64,000 nt of DNA, from assembly GCA_020444065.1 (NCBI GenBank), contig JAHLLQ010000006.1, forward strand, positions 342,380 to 406,379, written 5' to 3'. The DNA is from a bacterium. Its GTDB lineage: Bacteria; Sumerlaeota; Sumerlaeia; SLMS01; JAHLLQ01. Made by a program: the position numbers and the translations under genes. Below the pieces are notes generated by a model that had not been told where the DNA came from, searched no databases, and worked only from the letters and a program-made list of their open reading frames with translations. Below are positions 17,661 through 26,741 of the stretch, in pieces (position 1 is the stretch's first letter; every line of letters starts with the position of its first letter).

Positions 17661-17679
17661 GGCGGGCACGTGGCCCGCC
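17661..17679 (-). terminator. rnpB terminator hairpin
   Basis: Read on the minus strand, GGCGGGC pairs perfectly with GCCCGCC around a 5-base loop and is followed by TCTTTCGTTT. It lies about 17 bases past the predicted 3' end of the RNase P RNA. Confidence 0.7.
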
Positions 17680-17696
17680 CCCTCCGGCGAAAGTCA

Positions 17697-18077
17697 TGCG
17701 GGTGAACTTGTAAGCCGAATCCTGTACCCGCCCGAGGGCGGATTGCGGTCATTCATCTTGGGCCGATGTCACCATCGGCCTCCAGCGACCTACCCGAGAG
17801 TCCCGCGGCAGTGCCGCATCGAGCCGGGCCGGCTCTGCTCTCCTATTTGGTCTTGCACCGAGTGGGGTTTAGCCGGCCGCCCCGTTGCCGGGACGCCGGT
17901 GCGCTCTTACCGCACCTTTTCACCCTTGCCTGTGCTCTTGCGAGCCATCGGCGGTGTTGTTTCTGTGCCACTTTCCGTCGGGTTACCCCGCCTTGCCGTT
18001 AGCAAGCACTCTGCCCTGTGGTGTTCGGACTTTCCTCCCGCGCCGAAAGGCGCCGGCGACCGCACCGTCCACCCGCG
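17697..18077 (-). ncRNA. rnpB: RNase P RNA, bacterial type A
   Basis: The catalytic RNA of RNase P, which cuts the 5' leader from pre-tRNAs. Recognised on the minus strand by the conserved GAGGAAAGTCCGAACACC near the 5' end (CR-I), GGCAAGGCGGGGTAACCCG, AGTGCCACAGAAA-type sequence (here GTGGCACAGAAACAAC), GGGTGAAAAGGTGCGGTAAGAGCGCACC, GGCTAAACCCC, the P4-forming AGATGAATGACCGC, and the 3' ACAGGATTCGGCTTAC. The ends are set by a 10-bp P1 helix I can pair: GCGGGTGGAC at 18076-18067 with GTTCACCCGC at 17707-17698. The length of about 380 nt fits type A. The apparent coding frames through this stretch are not genes. Confidence 0.96.
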
Positions 18078-18167
18078 GCGAGAAGCGTGCGTGCAACGCC
18101 CGCAGCTTGGCAAGCAGAAGTGGGGAGGGGAATTGACGACACTGATTCTGCGACGGAACATTTCTCC

Positions 18168-18548
18168 ATGAACGGGAACGAGGAAACTAACTCAAGATCG
18201 CAGTTTGATCGGCTTCGAGTCTTTCTAGGAGTCGAGGGACTTCGCCGGATCCCATGGGCCATGGGCATTGTCTGCTCGGCATTCCTGATCATCGGCGGCA
18301 TCACCGCCATCGCTGCGGGGGGACGGAGTTGGATCAACTGGAGCGGCGGCGCATACTTCGGATCGTACTTCTCCGCCAGCATCCTGCTCTACGCCTTCTT
18401 GTTCTGTCTCGTTCAGTTCTTGCTGCACGGCTGGAAGCGCCGCGCCGTGTGGCAGATCGTCTTGCTGATCCTATTCGCCTCTGTCCTGCTCGTATTCCAC
18501 TTCTGCTTCCTGGACAAGGTCCGAGGCGTTGTCATCTGGCCAATGTGA
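18168..18548 (+). CDS. small membrane protein of unknown function
   Basis: A 126-residue protein with a hydrophilic N-terminus (MNGNEETNSRSQFDRLRVF). It has three hydrophobic helices: IPWAMGIVCSAFLIIGGITAIAA, SILLYAFLFCLVQFLLHGW, and VWQIVLLILFASVLLVFHFCF. No family recognised. No strong ribosome site precedes the ATG. It lies divergent from rnpB and convergent with the FG-GAP gene. A membrane layout this clear over a short frame argues it is real, but coding evidence is otherwise thin. Confidence 0.5.
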   Translation: MNGNEETNSRSQFDRLRVFLGVEGLRRIPWAMGIVCSAFLIIGGITAIAAGGRSWINWSGGAYFGSYFSASILLYAFLFCLVQFLLHGWKRRAVWQIVLLILFASVLLVFHFCFLDKVRGVVIWPM

Positions 18549-18583
18549 GACGGTGCGTTCGGCCGGCGGCAGGTTCTTTATCC

Positions 18584-21500
18584 TCACGGCTCATAAGGCT
18601 GCGAAAGCACCTCGACTCGTTCCAGGTAAATTGAACTTCCGACGTCCAACAATTGCTGCGATGGGTTTGCGAGCAGGTCGAAGGAGCAGAGCAGGCTTCC
18701 GCCCGATCCCATGTTCGGTGGGAAGAAGACGGTGTACTGCTTTGAGTTTCCCACGGTCGGAAGGTCGGCGGCCGAGCCCGTTGCGGCGATGTTCGTGTAT
18801 TGGCTCGCGCGGAAGCGCGATTCATTCAGGCGCAAGCGGAACTCGGGGACTTTCTGCGGATCCTCGATGTCCGTTCCCACGGTAAAGACGGCCCAGTAGC
18901 GACGACCCGATTCGATCGCGACGTTGTTGGACGAATTGAGCGATGAACCCCAGAAGCCAAATTGGAAGTCATCCGTGTCCGCAATGCTAATGCCAAGACG
19001 CCGGTTCGCGGCATCGTACGCGAAGGTCGGTTCAGCGAAGACGCCTGGAATCGTGTACGATTTCCAACCATCTTGCCCTTGAAGGAAGGGGTATTCGCGG
19101 TCGACGAGCGTGCTCGCCACAAACGGATCAGACATCGATTTGAGATCGACACGATCAAGCATCACCGTCGCCGTCGCCGAGTCCTGCGGATAGAAGTTCA
19201 GCATGTCGAAGTAGCACCGGAAAATCGAATCGTGTTCGTCGGATTGGAAGATGAGTGGGTAGTCGCGCCCTCCAGGCGTTGGCGAGAATGCCCCGTCGAA
19301 ATTCGATTCGATCAAGAGGACCTCTGATTTTCCACCTCCCCCGGTTGTTGTGCGCATCCGAATCTGCGGGGAACGACTGCGATCTGGTCCGTTCGCCGCG
19401 ACTCGGAAAGTGGCGACATAAATCGAGGTGCCCGGTTCGCCCGCCAGTCTCTCCGTATCCATCCGAGTCGGCATTTTGCCGGGCGCTACGATCTCGTAGG
19501 CGGGCGATTGCCAGATGCCCACCTGATTCGTGTTGTCCGTCGCCGTTGTGTCCAGCGTCCCCGGCTCACCCGGCGTGTTACCGAACACAGGCGAGGAAAA
19601 GCCGGGATACCCAAATGGCTGCCAGCCCTCTCGTCCAATGGCGAATTCGTAGGACTTGTGCCGGACTGACCCCAGGTTCTCGAACCACGCAACCCGATCG
19701 TCGTTTTCGGATGCAGAGAGAACGTCCTTGTCCCCATCGCCATCCAGATCCACGGCGAGCACCGACCTGGGCAGTCTGAGGTTGGTGGAGATGGTTTGCT
19801 GGGAACTGAAGGTTCCCGCTCCATCGAGGTTCTCGTACCATGCAATGCGGCCATCTGTACGGGAAGAGGAAAGAACGTCTTCGTCCCCGTCGCCGTCGAG
19901 GTCGGCAGCAAAGACCGAGTTGGGGTGATGGGCGTATACTGTGATGGTCTGCTGAGGGCCAAATGCCCCCTTTCCGTCGGTGTTCTCATACCATGCGATG
20001 CGGTCATCCCAAGAGGAGGCAGAAAGGACGTCGAGATCGCCATCGCCGTCGAGGTCCGATCCAAAGACGGAATTGGGGCCTTCGGGCTCGAGGGAGATGA
20101 TCGCTCCAGGGCCGAAGTTCCCCTTTCCATCCGTATTCTCGTACCACACCACTCGGTCCTTTTGGTAGAAAGCGGCAAGGAGGTCGAGATCGCCATCGCA
20201 GTCCAGGTCCGCAGCAGAAACCGAGAAAACCACATAGGCCATAGTGGTGATGATCCGCTGGGGTCCAAAGGTCCCTTTCCCATCGATGTTCTCGTACCAG
20301 TAGATCCGGTCTTCCTGATAGGAGGCAGAGAGAACGTCGATATCCCCATCATCGTCAAGGTCTGCCGCGAGGATCAAAGAAGCGGTATCGGAGTCAGCGA
20401 TGATTTGTGCCGGACCGAAGGTCGCTGCTCCGTCGATGTTTTCATACCACACGATCCGGTCATCCCAACCGGATGCCGAGAGGACGTCGTCGTCGCCGTC
20501 ACCATCCAGGTCTGCCACAATGAGCGAATCAGCATAATCGATGTCGGTGGCGACTATTTGCTCGGGACCAAACGTCCCAGCCCCATCAACGTTCTCGTGC
20601 CACGCGATGTGATTGCCGCTGTAGGAGAGAGAAAGCACATCGAGATCCCCGTCGTCGTCAAGGTCTGTAACGGCCATGCAATGGGCTTTCCGGGCGAAGG
20701 TCGAGAGGATGTGCTGAGAGCCAAAGGTCCCCGCTCCATCGGTATTCTGGCACCAGGAGATTTCGCCCTCCCACGACTCGGCAGAGAGAATGTCGATGTC
20801 TCCGTCTCCATCCAGATCCGCCGCGAAGATGGAGTCGGCACCGGCGGGAATGGAGGTGATCGTCTGTCGAGGACCGAACGTCCCAGTCCCGTCGATGTTC
20901 TCGTACCACATGGTCCGACCATATTGGGAAGCGGAAAGGACGTCCTTGTCGCCATCGCCATCCAGGTCCGCCGCGAGAACGGAAAGGCAGCGATTTGCGG
21001 CGATCGTGATGGTCTGCTGGGGTCCGAAGGAACCTTCTCCGTCGATGTTCTCATACCATGCGACGCGATCGTCTTCATAGGAACCGGATAGAACGTCGAT
21101 GTCCCCGTCGCCATCAAGGTCTGCTGCGAAGACGGATTCGGCACGATCTGCAGAGCTGGTGATGGTCTTCTGGGGGCCGAAGGTCCCCGCTCCGTCAATG
21201 TTCTCGTACCATGCAATGAGGTCATCGTTTTCGGACGCGGAGAGAACGTCGGCGTCCCCGTCGCCGTCCAGATCCACTGCAAAGACAGATGGGGGGGCAT
21301 CTGTGGCCCTGGTGATAGTCCTCTCGGAACCAAAGGTCCCATTCCCATCTATGTTCTCATACCATGCAATTCGGTCGCCAGCATATAAGGCTGACAGTAC
21401 GTCGAGGTCTCCGTCGCCGTCGAGATCTGCCGCGAAGATAGATTCGGCGTAATCGGCGCTGGTTGTGATAGTTCTTCGGGGACCAAAGGACCCTGCTCCG

Positions 21501-21883
21501 TCGATGTTCTCATACCACGCAATGCGATCGTCAGCCGGAGAGGCGGAGAGAACATCGATATCTCCATCGCCATCGAGATCTGCCGCCAATACTGAATCGG
21601 CACGAGTGGTTTCATAGGCAATGGTCCGCTGGGGCCCGAAGGTTCCCCCCCCATCCAGGTTCTCGTACCAAGCAATGTGGTCGTAATTCCCGGTGCCGAA
21701 GAGGATGTCAAGATCCCCATCGCTGTCCAGGTCCGCCGCGATGACCGAACGCGGAGCTCCCAGACTCGGGCCTACGACATTTTGCATGGGACCGAAGGTC
21801 GTTTGTCCCCGTGATAGGGCCGGGAGCATGGAAGCCAGAATGGCGATCAGGATATAGCAGCGAATCCGACTCGTAAACAGCAT
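18584..21883 (-). CDS. large secreted FG-GAP/VCBS repeat protein with duplicated C-terminal module
   Basis: A 1099-residue exported protein. After a signal peptide (CYILIAILASMLPALS) come 14 tandem repeats of about 51 residues. Each reads roughly SVFAADLDGDGDIDVLSAS, then DDRIAWYENIDG, then TFGPQxTI. The DxDxDGDxD loops are calcium-binding sites typical of FG-GAP/VCBS propeller blades. Fourteen blades suggest two seven-bladed propellers. From about residue 745 a C-terminal part follows in two similar modules of ~165 residues, each starting EGW/DGW..PG and containing a G(I/F)W(Q/G)S segment, an RxR strand, a cysteine-containing CxFDxL strand, and LDRVxxxS or LERVEVLS at the end. The same C-terminal part recurs in the gene at 62087. 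No anchor or sorting tail is visible. GGAGAGAGGTAATC precedes the ATG. Probably a calcium-stabilised surface or secreted binding protein. Confidence 0.85.
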   Translation of the reverse strand: MLFTSRIRCYILIAILASMLPALSRGQTTFGPMQNVVGPSLGAPRSVIAADLDSDGDLDILFGTGNYDHIAWYENLDGGGTFGPQRTIAYETTRADSVLAADLDGDGDIDVLSASPADDRIAWYENIDGAGSFGPRRTITTSADYAESIFAADLDGDGDLDVLSALYAGDRIAWYENIDGNGTFGSERTITRATDAPPSVFAVDLDGDGDADVLSASENDDLIAWYENIDGAGTFGPQKTITSSADRAESVFAADLDGDGDIDVLSGSYEDDRVAWYENIDGEGSFGPQQTITIAANRCLSVLAADLDGDGDKDVLSASQYGRTMWYENIDGTGTFGPRQTITSIPAGADSIFAADLDGDGDIDILSAESWEGEISWCQNTDGAGTFGSQHILSTFARKAHCMAVTDLDDDGDLDVLSLSYSGNHIAWHENVDGAGTFGPEQIVATDIDYADSLIVADLDGDGDDDVLSASGWDDRIVWYENIDGAATFGPAQIIADSDTASLILAADLDDDGDIDVLSASYQEDRIYWYENIDGKGTFGPQRIITTMAYVVFSVSAADLDCDGDLDLLAAFYQKDRVVWYENTDGKGNFGPGAIISLEPEGPNSVFGSDLDGDGDLDVLSASSWDDRIAWYENTDGKGAFGPQQTITVYAHHPNSVFAADLDGDGDEDVLSSSRTDGRIAWYENLDGAGTFSSQQTISTNLRLPRSVLAVDLDGDGDKDVLSASENDDRVAWFENLGSVRHKSYEFAIGREGWQPFGYPGFSSPVFGNTPGEPGTLDTTATDNTNQVGIWQSPAYEIVAPGKMPTRMDTERLAGEPGTSIYVATFRVAANGPDRSRSPQIRMRTTTGGGGKSEVLLIESNFDGAFSPTPGGRDYPLIFQSDEHDSIFRCYFDMLNFYPQDSATATVMLDRVDLKSMSDPFVASTLVDREYPFLQGQDGWKSYTIPGVFAEPTFAYDAANRRLGISIADTDDFQFGFWGSSLNSSNNVAIESGRRYWAVFTVGTDIEDPQKVPEFRLRLNESRFRASQYTNIAATGSAADLPTVGNSKQYTVFFPPNMGSGGSLLCSFDLLANPSQQLLDVGSSIYLERVEVLSQPYEP
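19666..21799 (-). repeat. 14 tandem ~153-bp coding repeats (FG-GAP blades)
   Basis: In-frame units of 50-52 codons repeat fourteen times. The most conserved DNA segment encodes DLDGDGD and the WYEN motif. Sequence between units varies, so this is an old repeat array maintained by selection on the protein fold rather than a recent DNA expansion. Confidence 0.9.
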
Positions 21884-22100
21884 GATTACCTCTCTCCAAA
21901 TCGTCCCGAGCAACATGATCGGAACGATTTTCAATCCTTCTCCTTCCGCTTCGTCACGGCATCCCCCTCCAACGGAAGGACACTTCCCCAGCAGAGGATT
22001 CGCGGAAGAATCGTTTACATCCGTACAGGGCGCAAGCAGAGAAACGATTGTCAGGTGCTGGCGAACACGAGATCAGAAATGTGAACCGTTCCGGCTAGGG

Positions 22101-25100
22101 CTACGGGTTTGGCAGCACCTCGTAGTCTTTCTGCCCGATCGACCAGTAATAGATGGTCCAGGCGTCGGCTCGGTCGACGATGTAGTCGCCGTTGACGTCG
22201 AACGCCTGCTTGTCGTTCACGGTGCCGGCGGCGAAATCGCGGGCGAGTTCGATCGCGTCGGACATGTTCGTCGAGCCGTCGAGGTTGTAGTCGCCGACGG
22301 GCGGATGGCTGGAGGGATCGCCTTCGTCGCTCGAGAAGTAACGTTCGGATTCGTCCGTAAACCCGTCGCCGTCGGTGTCCGTACCGATCGTCATGTTGTA
22401 GTAGAAACTGTAGCCGCCGGACGACAAATCGCGATCGGGGCGATGCAACTGCGGATAGGAACGGTACTGCCCGATCTCGAAATCGTGTTCGACAAGTTCG
22501 ACGGCGTGCGTGCCAAACGCACCTTGGTACGCATCGTCTGTGCAGGTGACTGTCACAAAGTACATCTTCGTCTGGCCGGGAGCGATGTAGCGTTCGGGAT
22601 CGGAGTCCACGGTGAAGCTGAATGTTGTGGATGACGAGTTCACGATTGCAGAGGACCGCATCAGGGAATCATCCCCGGCATCGAAGACTCCGTCGCCATT
22701 ATCGGCGTACAGCTTCACCGAGCTGTATTGATCCCTGACGGATGCGAGCGTCTGTGGATTGCCGAGCACGTCGGTGAACTGGATGGTGAATCTCACAATC
22801 TCCAGTTCCGCATCCGACGAACGACCGAGGTGCTCGATATCTGCACGCAATACTGCGGCTTCATGGCCGGGGAACACGTACTTCGGCGCGAGCTTCACGA
22901 CCTGCATGTCGTAGTCGCCGCCGATTTCCTTGAACATCAGAACCCAGTCGCTATCGGACGATGGAACGGCAATGTCCATCCGTCCATGATTGAAGAAATC
23001 CCCCGCCACAATGTCCGGTGCGTTCTCGACGAGATTAGTGAGGGAGGTCCGCGTGAATGACGGCGAAGCCAGGCCGTTATTGAGCAGAACGAGCGCATCG
23101 AACTCATTCGAAGCCGTCGTCAGAATGTCCATGTCGCCGTCGCAATCCACGTCTGCAACACGGGCCTCCCGCGGTGTATCGATGGAGGTCTTTCCGATCT
23201 GGTAGGTGAATGTCGGATCGGCTGCGCCGTCGTTCTTCATCCAGCCAATGGAGTTCGTCCCGGAGAGCGCCAGAACGAGATCCATGTCGCCATCGTTGTC
23301 GAGATCGCCCGCGGTCACCTTGCTGCCGGCATTCGTCAGCGCGCCGAGGCTGGCGGTTATAGTCTGAGAGTTGAAAGTCGGAATCGAGGAGCCATTGTTC
23401 TCGTACCAGGAGACGATCGACGCGTTGATGGTTGTGCTGTCCACCTTGTGATAAGCGGCCATATCGAGATCGCCGTCGCCGTCAAGGTCGGCGATTTCCA
23501 GAGATTCAACCTGGTCGATTCCGGTGAGCGCCACGGTTCGTTGAGTGAAGGATGGATCTGCAGCGCCATTATTCTGGTACCAAATCAAGTAACCGAAGTC
23601 CGTTCCGGCGCTGTTGTAGCTCCCGGTGATGGCCACATCGATGTCTCCATCGCCATCAAGATCGCCGGATTCGACCTGGTGGTTTCCTGGAAGTCCGATG
23701 ATTGAGTTATCAGTGAAGCTGGGAGTGCTCGATCCATTGTTCTCGAGCCACGCGGCGCGTCCGCTGCCGCCGGACGAAGCATACGCGATATCCAGATCGC
23801 CGTCCCCATCGATATCATCGATACTGACATCTTCGGGATCCGTTCCCGTGTTGAACGTATCGATCTTTGTAAAGGTCCCGGGCGAAGAGGAGGAATTCAG
23901 TAGAACCCAGATTGCATCGTCATCAATGGAAGCGACAACCATGTCGAGCAGTCCGTCTCCGTTCACATCGCCCTTCTCGATCTTGACGGGATTCTGCATG
24001 TTCGTCGCGGCCGTAGGCGCCGGCGCTTCGAACCAAAGCTGACGATGGTAGGAGAAGTTCGTGAAGCGGAAGAGTTCGGACGGATCGATGCCTGAGCCGG
24101 AATAGACGCCTTCGCCTGCCAGCAGATCCAGATCGCAGTCATTATCGATGTCCATGAAGACTGACGAGCGGAGGTCTTGCGCTTCGGTGCTCTTGAAGAT
24201 GGGGCTGAAGGTCAAATCGACGGATGCGAAACCCAGATTCGACCGATCGCCATTGGAGACGAAGTAACTGAAGGGCGCGCTTGTGTTGCCTCGCACAACC
24301 AGGAGATCCAGGAAACCATCCCGGTCAACGTCAATGGAGTGAAGACCGGTCAGATCCTGAGCCGTACCACTGGCGGAAACGAAGATCGTTTCAGAGGTTC
24401 CATTGGAAGGGGTGCCATCGTTGATTCGAATGCGAATCCATCCGGAGTCGAGATCGGCGACGGCGATGTCCAGTTGGCCATCCAGATTGTAATCTGCCAC
24501 CTCGATGCGATCGATGCCGGTCGACGTGTAAGAAGTTCGCAGTGTGAACCCCGGAGTCGCTGAACCATCGTTCTCGTAGTAGTACAACCCTGCCGACGAC
24601 GAGTCCGATCCCATGATGATGTCGTTGTCGCCATCGGAGTCCATGTCGCCGATCCGGACGCTGGTCGGCTTGTCGACCGGGCCGTCCGCGCCAGAACCCG
24701 GTGCATCGGGGTCGTCGCTGATCAGATGGAATGTCCAGTTATTCACGGCGTCGCCCGGGTTCTCGACCCATGCGATTCGATCATCCCGGTCATCGACGCC
24801 GACGATGTCGAGATATCCATCGCCATTGATGTCGCCGAGTGCGTGGTCGCGCAGGCCGGTCGTGAAGCTGCTGATCGTTGCGGTCTTCGCGCTGAAGCTC
24901 GGCACGCCGCCGCTCGGCAGGTTGAAGAGCACGATGATCTGCGATGTGGATTCAAACTGGACGGTCAGATCCGGAAAGCCGTTCTTGTCCAGATCCGCTG
25001 TGCGCATGACCTTGATGGGCGTTGAGTAGCCTTTCGCCAAGGTCCGCGTGAATGTGGGCGGATATGTTCGATTATTCTCGTAGTAGTAAATGTCATTCTG

Positions 25101-25292
25101 GTAGTCGAAGTACACAACCAGATCTTGATCGCCGTCCTGATTGAAGTCCCCTGAAACCATCATTTCCGGGGTCGAGGCGCTGGATCCGTGCGAAATCGTG
25201 TCGGAATCGGTGAAATAGGGGGCTCCTGCGAGCAGGCACGTGGGAACCAGTAGAATCATCAAGGCCTGTGCAAAGGCCACGGGGCAACGCAT
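22101..25292 (-). CDS. large secreted FG-GAP/VCBS repeat protein with C-terminal dockerin-like domain
   Basis: A 1063-residue exported protein (signal peptide AFAQALMILLVPTCLLA). I count 14 irregular FG-GAP/VCBS units marked by calcium loops such as GDFNQDGDQDLV, GDINGDGYLDIV, GDMDSDGDNDII and ADLDGDGDLDMA. A beta-rich domain follows (~880-990: LEIVRFTIQFTDVLG, SVKLYADNGDGVFDAGDDSLM, YIAPGQTKMYFVTVTC). The last 64 residues hold two EF-hand-like dockerin repeats (GDYNLDGSTNMSDAIELARD and FDVNGDYIVDRADAWTIYYW). A spaced DTDGDGFTDESE segment lies just before them. I chose ATG 25292 because GAGAG lies 6 bases upstream; the ATG six bases earlier is possible. Same orientation as the 18.6-kb FG-GAP gene but with different repeats, so not a close paralogue. 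Dockerin-like ends dock to cohesins or mark exported proteins in several phyla. Confidence 0.85.
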   Translation of the reverse strand: MRCPVAFAQALMILLVPTCLLAGAPYFTDSDTISHGSSASTPEMMVSGDFNQDGDQDLVVYFDYQNDIYYYENNRTYPPTFTRTLAKGYSTPIKVMRTADLDKNGFPDLTVQFESTSQIIVLFNLPSGGVPSFSAKTATISSFTTGLRDHALGDINGDGYLDIVGVDDRDDRIAWVENPGDAVNNWTFHLISDDPDAPGSGADGPVDKPTSVRIGDMDSDGDNDIIMGSDSSSAGLYYYENDGSATPGFTLRTSYTSTGIDRIEVADYNLDGQLDIAVADLDSGWIRIRINDGTPSNGTSETIFVSASGTAQDLTGLHSIDVDRDGFLDLLVVRGNTSAPFSYFVSNGDRSNLGFASVDLTFSPIFKSTEAQDLRSSVFMDIDNDCDLDLLAGEGVYSGSGIDPSELFRFTNFSYHRQLWFEAPAPTAATNMQNPVKIEKGDVNGDGLLDMVVASIDDDAIWVLLNSSSSPGTFTKIDTFNTGTDPEDVSIDDIDGDGDLDIAYASSGGSGRAAWLENNGSSTPSFTDNSIIGLPGNHQVESGDLDGDGDIDVAITGSYNSAGTDFGYLIWYQNNGAADPSFTQRTVALTGIDQVESLEIADLDGDGDLDMAAYHKVDSTTINASIVSWYENNGSSIPTFNSQTITASLGALTNAGSKVTAGDLDNDGDMDLVLALSGTNSIGWMKNDGAADPTFTYQIGKTSIDTPREARVADVDCDGDMDILTTASNEFDALVLLNNGLASPSFTRTSLTNLVENAPDIVAGDFFNHGRMDIAVPSSDSDWVLMFKEIGGDYDMQVVKLAPKYVFPGHEAAVLRADIEHLGRSSDAELEIVRFTIQFTDVLGNPQTLASVRDQYSSVKLYADNGDGVFDAGDDSLMRSSAIVNSSSTTFSFTVDSDPERYIAPGQTKMYFVTVTCTDDAYQGAFGTHAVELVEHDFEIGQYRSYPQLHRPDRDLSSGGYSFYYNMTIGTDTDGDGFTDESERYFSSDEGDPSSHPPVGDYNLDGSTNMSDAIELARDFAAGTVNDKQAFDVNGDYIVDRADAWTIYYWSIGQKDYEVLPNP

Positions 25293-25451
25293 GGGCATCT
25301 CTCTCTGATGCCGGAGTGCATACATCCGAGCATCGATATATTTGCAGGTTTCTGACCTTGTGAGGATTGGAAGCTCCCGATCAAGGATAAAATATCTCGA
25401 CCGCGCCTTGACTGCATCGAAGACACGGGCTTCGAATCGAGGAGGACAGTT

Positions 25452-25478
25452 GGCAGACCCACTTTGAGTGGGGCTGCC
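25452..25478. other. inverted repeat in divergent intergenic region
   Basis: An imperfect hairpin has an inner perfect 6-bp stem CCCACT/AGTGGG, a 3-base loop, an A-G mismatch and an outer 5-bp stem GGCAG/CTGCC. It lies between the divergent FG-GAP gene and the first radical SAM gene. There is no T-tract, so it is not a clear terminator. The remainder of 25293-25570 shows no gene. Confidence 0.45.
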
Positions 25479-25570
25479 GCAGTCAGCAATGGCTTGTCCC
25501 TCCGGGCCTGTGAGTTCAAGCCCCCCATTCATCAGTTTCGGTCCTTCTTTTGCTCTGGACCCCAATCATC

Positions 25571-26524
25571 ATGGCTCCTAAGTACTTTCTTCCCGATCAT
25601 AGCGGACTGCTGACACGAGTGAGATATCGCCTGATCGATCACCGCGTCCCGACTCCGCCATTCCCCGAGAACGTGCAGATCCAGACTGTTTCCGGCTGCA
25701 ACGCCAACTGCGTCTTCTGTCCCAACAAGAAGACGGAGCTGGACATTCCGCTGGGCAACAAGATGGAGGATGGGCTGTTCCGCAGCATCGTCGATCAGAT
25801 CACGGAGCAGCCGACGGTCCGCCGGATTTCGCCGTACCTGATGAACGAGTCGATGCTGGATTCGGGGCTCCCGGAGCGCATCAAGTACATCACGGACAAG
25901 AAACAACCTCACCAGTACACGAAGATCAACTCGCACGGGAACGCTTGCACGGAGCGGATGGCCAAGGGACTGCTAGATGCGGGGCTGGATCGTGTGAATT
26001 TCTCCGTCCAGGGCATTGATCCAGACGTCTACCAGGATCTGATGTCGCTTCGCCTGGAGAAGACGCTGGAAAACATAGCCCGGATGCAGAAACTGCGCGA
26101 TGAAGGCGGCTACAAAACGCGCATCCGCGTGTGCATGCTGCGCACGACGGCCATCGAACCGCATCTGCCGGCGATCAAGAAGTTCTGGGCCGAGCGCAAT
26201 GTCACGCTGAACATCAATCAGCTCGAAAACCGTGGAAACCACAAGAAGATCAAGTCGGTCGAAATCGCGAACCGGGCCCTGCAAACCTATGATTGGTGTC
26301 CACGGCTGTTCAATCAAATCTACATCCTCTTCGATGGAAGAATGGTGATGTGCTGTGCGGACTGGGAGCAGACAGGCATTATGGGCGACGCGAGCAAGGA
26401 CAGGCTATCCGAAATCTGGTCCAACGCGACTTACAAGGAGTACCGCCGGAGATTCCTGGACGGCGATGTAAAGGGCCTGATCTGTGACGGCTGCACCAAA
26501 GATAGCGAAGACGACGAAGATTGA
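25571..26524 (+). CDS. radical SAM enzyme with SPASM-type C-terminal cysteines
   Basis: A 317-residue radical SAM protein. The cluster motif CxxxCxxC is CNANCVFC (C43, C47, C50), following VQIQTVSG. A TIM-barrel core follows with MNESMLDSGLPERIKYI and DAGLDRVNFSVQGID. The C-terminal region has additional cysteines (YDWCPRLFNQIYILFDGRMVMCCADW, then LICDGC) in the order of a SPASM/twitch auxiliary [4Fe-4S] site. Such enzymes modify peptides, sugars or cofactors by 5'-deoxyadenosyl radical chemistry. The ATG has no clear ribosome site. It is followed 217 bases later by a second, unrelated radical SAM gene on the same strand. Substrate unknown. Confidence 0.85.
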   Translation: MAPKYFLPDHSGLLTRVRYRLIDHRVPTPPFPENVQIQTVSGCNANCVFCPNKKTELDIPLGNKMEDGLFRSIVDQITEQPTVRRISPYLMNESMLDSGLPERIKYITDKKQPHQYTKINSHGNACTERMAKGLLDAGLDRVNFSVQGIDPDVYQDLMSLRLEKTLENIARMQKLRDEGGYKTRIRVCMLRTTAIEPHLPAIKKFWAERNVTLNINQLENRGNHKKIKSVEIANRALQTYDWCPRLFNQIYILFDGRMVMCCADWEQTGIMGDASKDRLSEIWSNATYKEYRRRFLDGDVKGLICDGCTKDSEDDED

Positions 26525-26741
26525 GCTGAGTAGCCTCGCCTGGATGGGCGGTCTTGCGAAGAGCTTAGCCGCCCCACAGGCCATCAGGACAGCGGAGGGC
26601 CCGAGCCGATCTGTGGACAAAGCCCTATATGTCAATCCATTTGGGAGCCGGTGGGGAGGGTCTTGACAGGTCTTATTCCGGTCTCCTAACGTTCGATACT
26701 TGTTCGACCCGACTCTCTCCCGCCGGAGCTCCACCAAATTC

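Noticed and set aside
17907..18171. Apparent coding frames across 17.7-18.17 kb
   Set aside because: This stretch is the RNase P RNA, with recognisable conserved blocks and a closing P1 helix.
19666..21799. Regular repeats that could suggest a CRISPR array
   Set aside because: Units are ~153 bases, continuous in one reading frame, and encode calcium-binding propeller blades. There are no short identical repeats with unique spacers. The same holds for 63175-64000.
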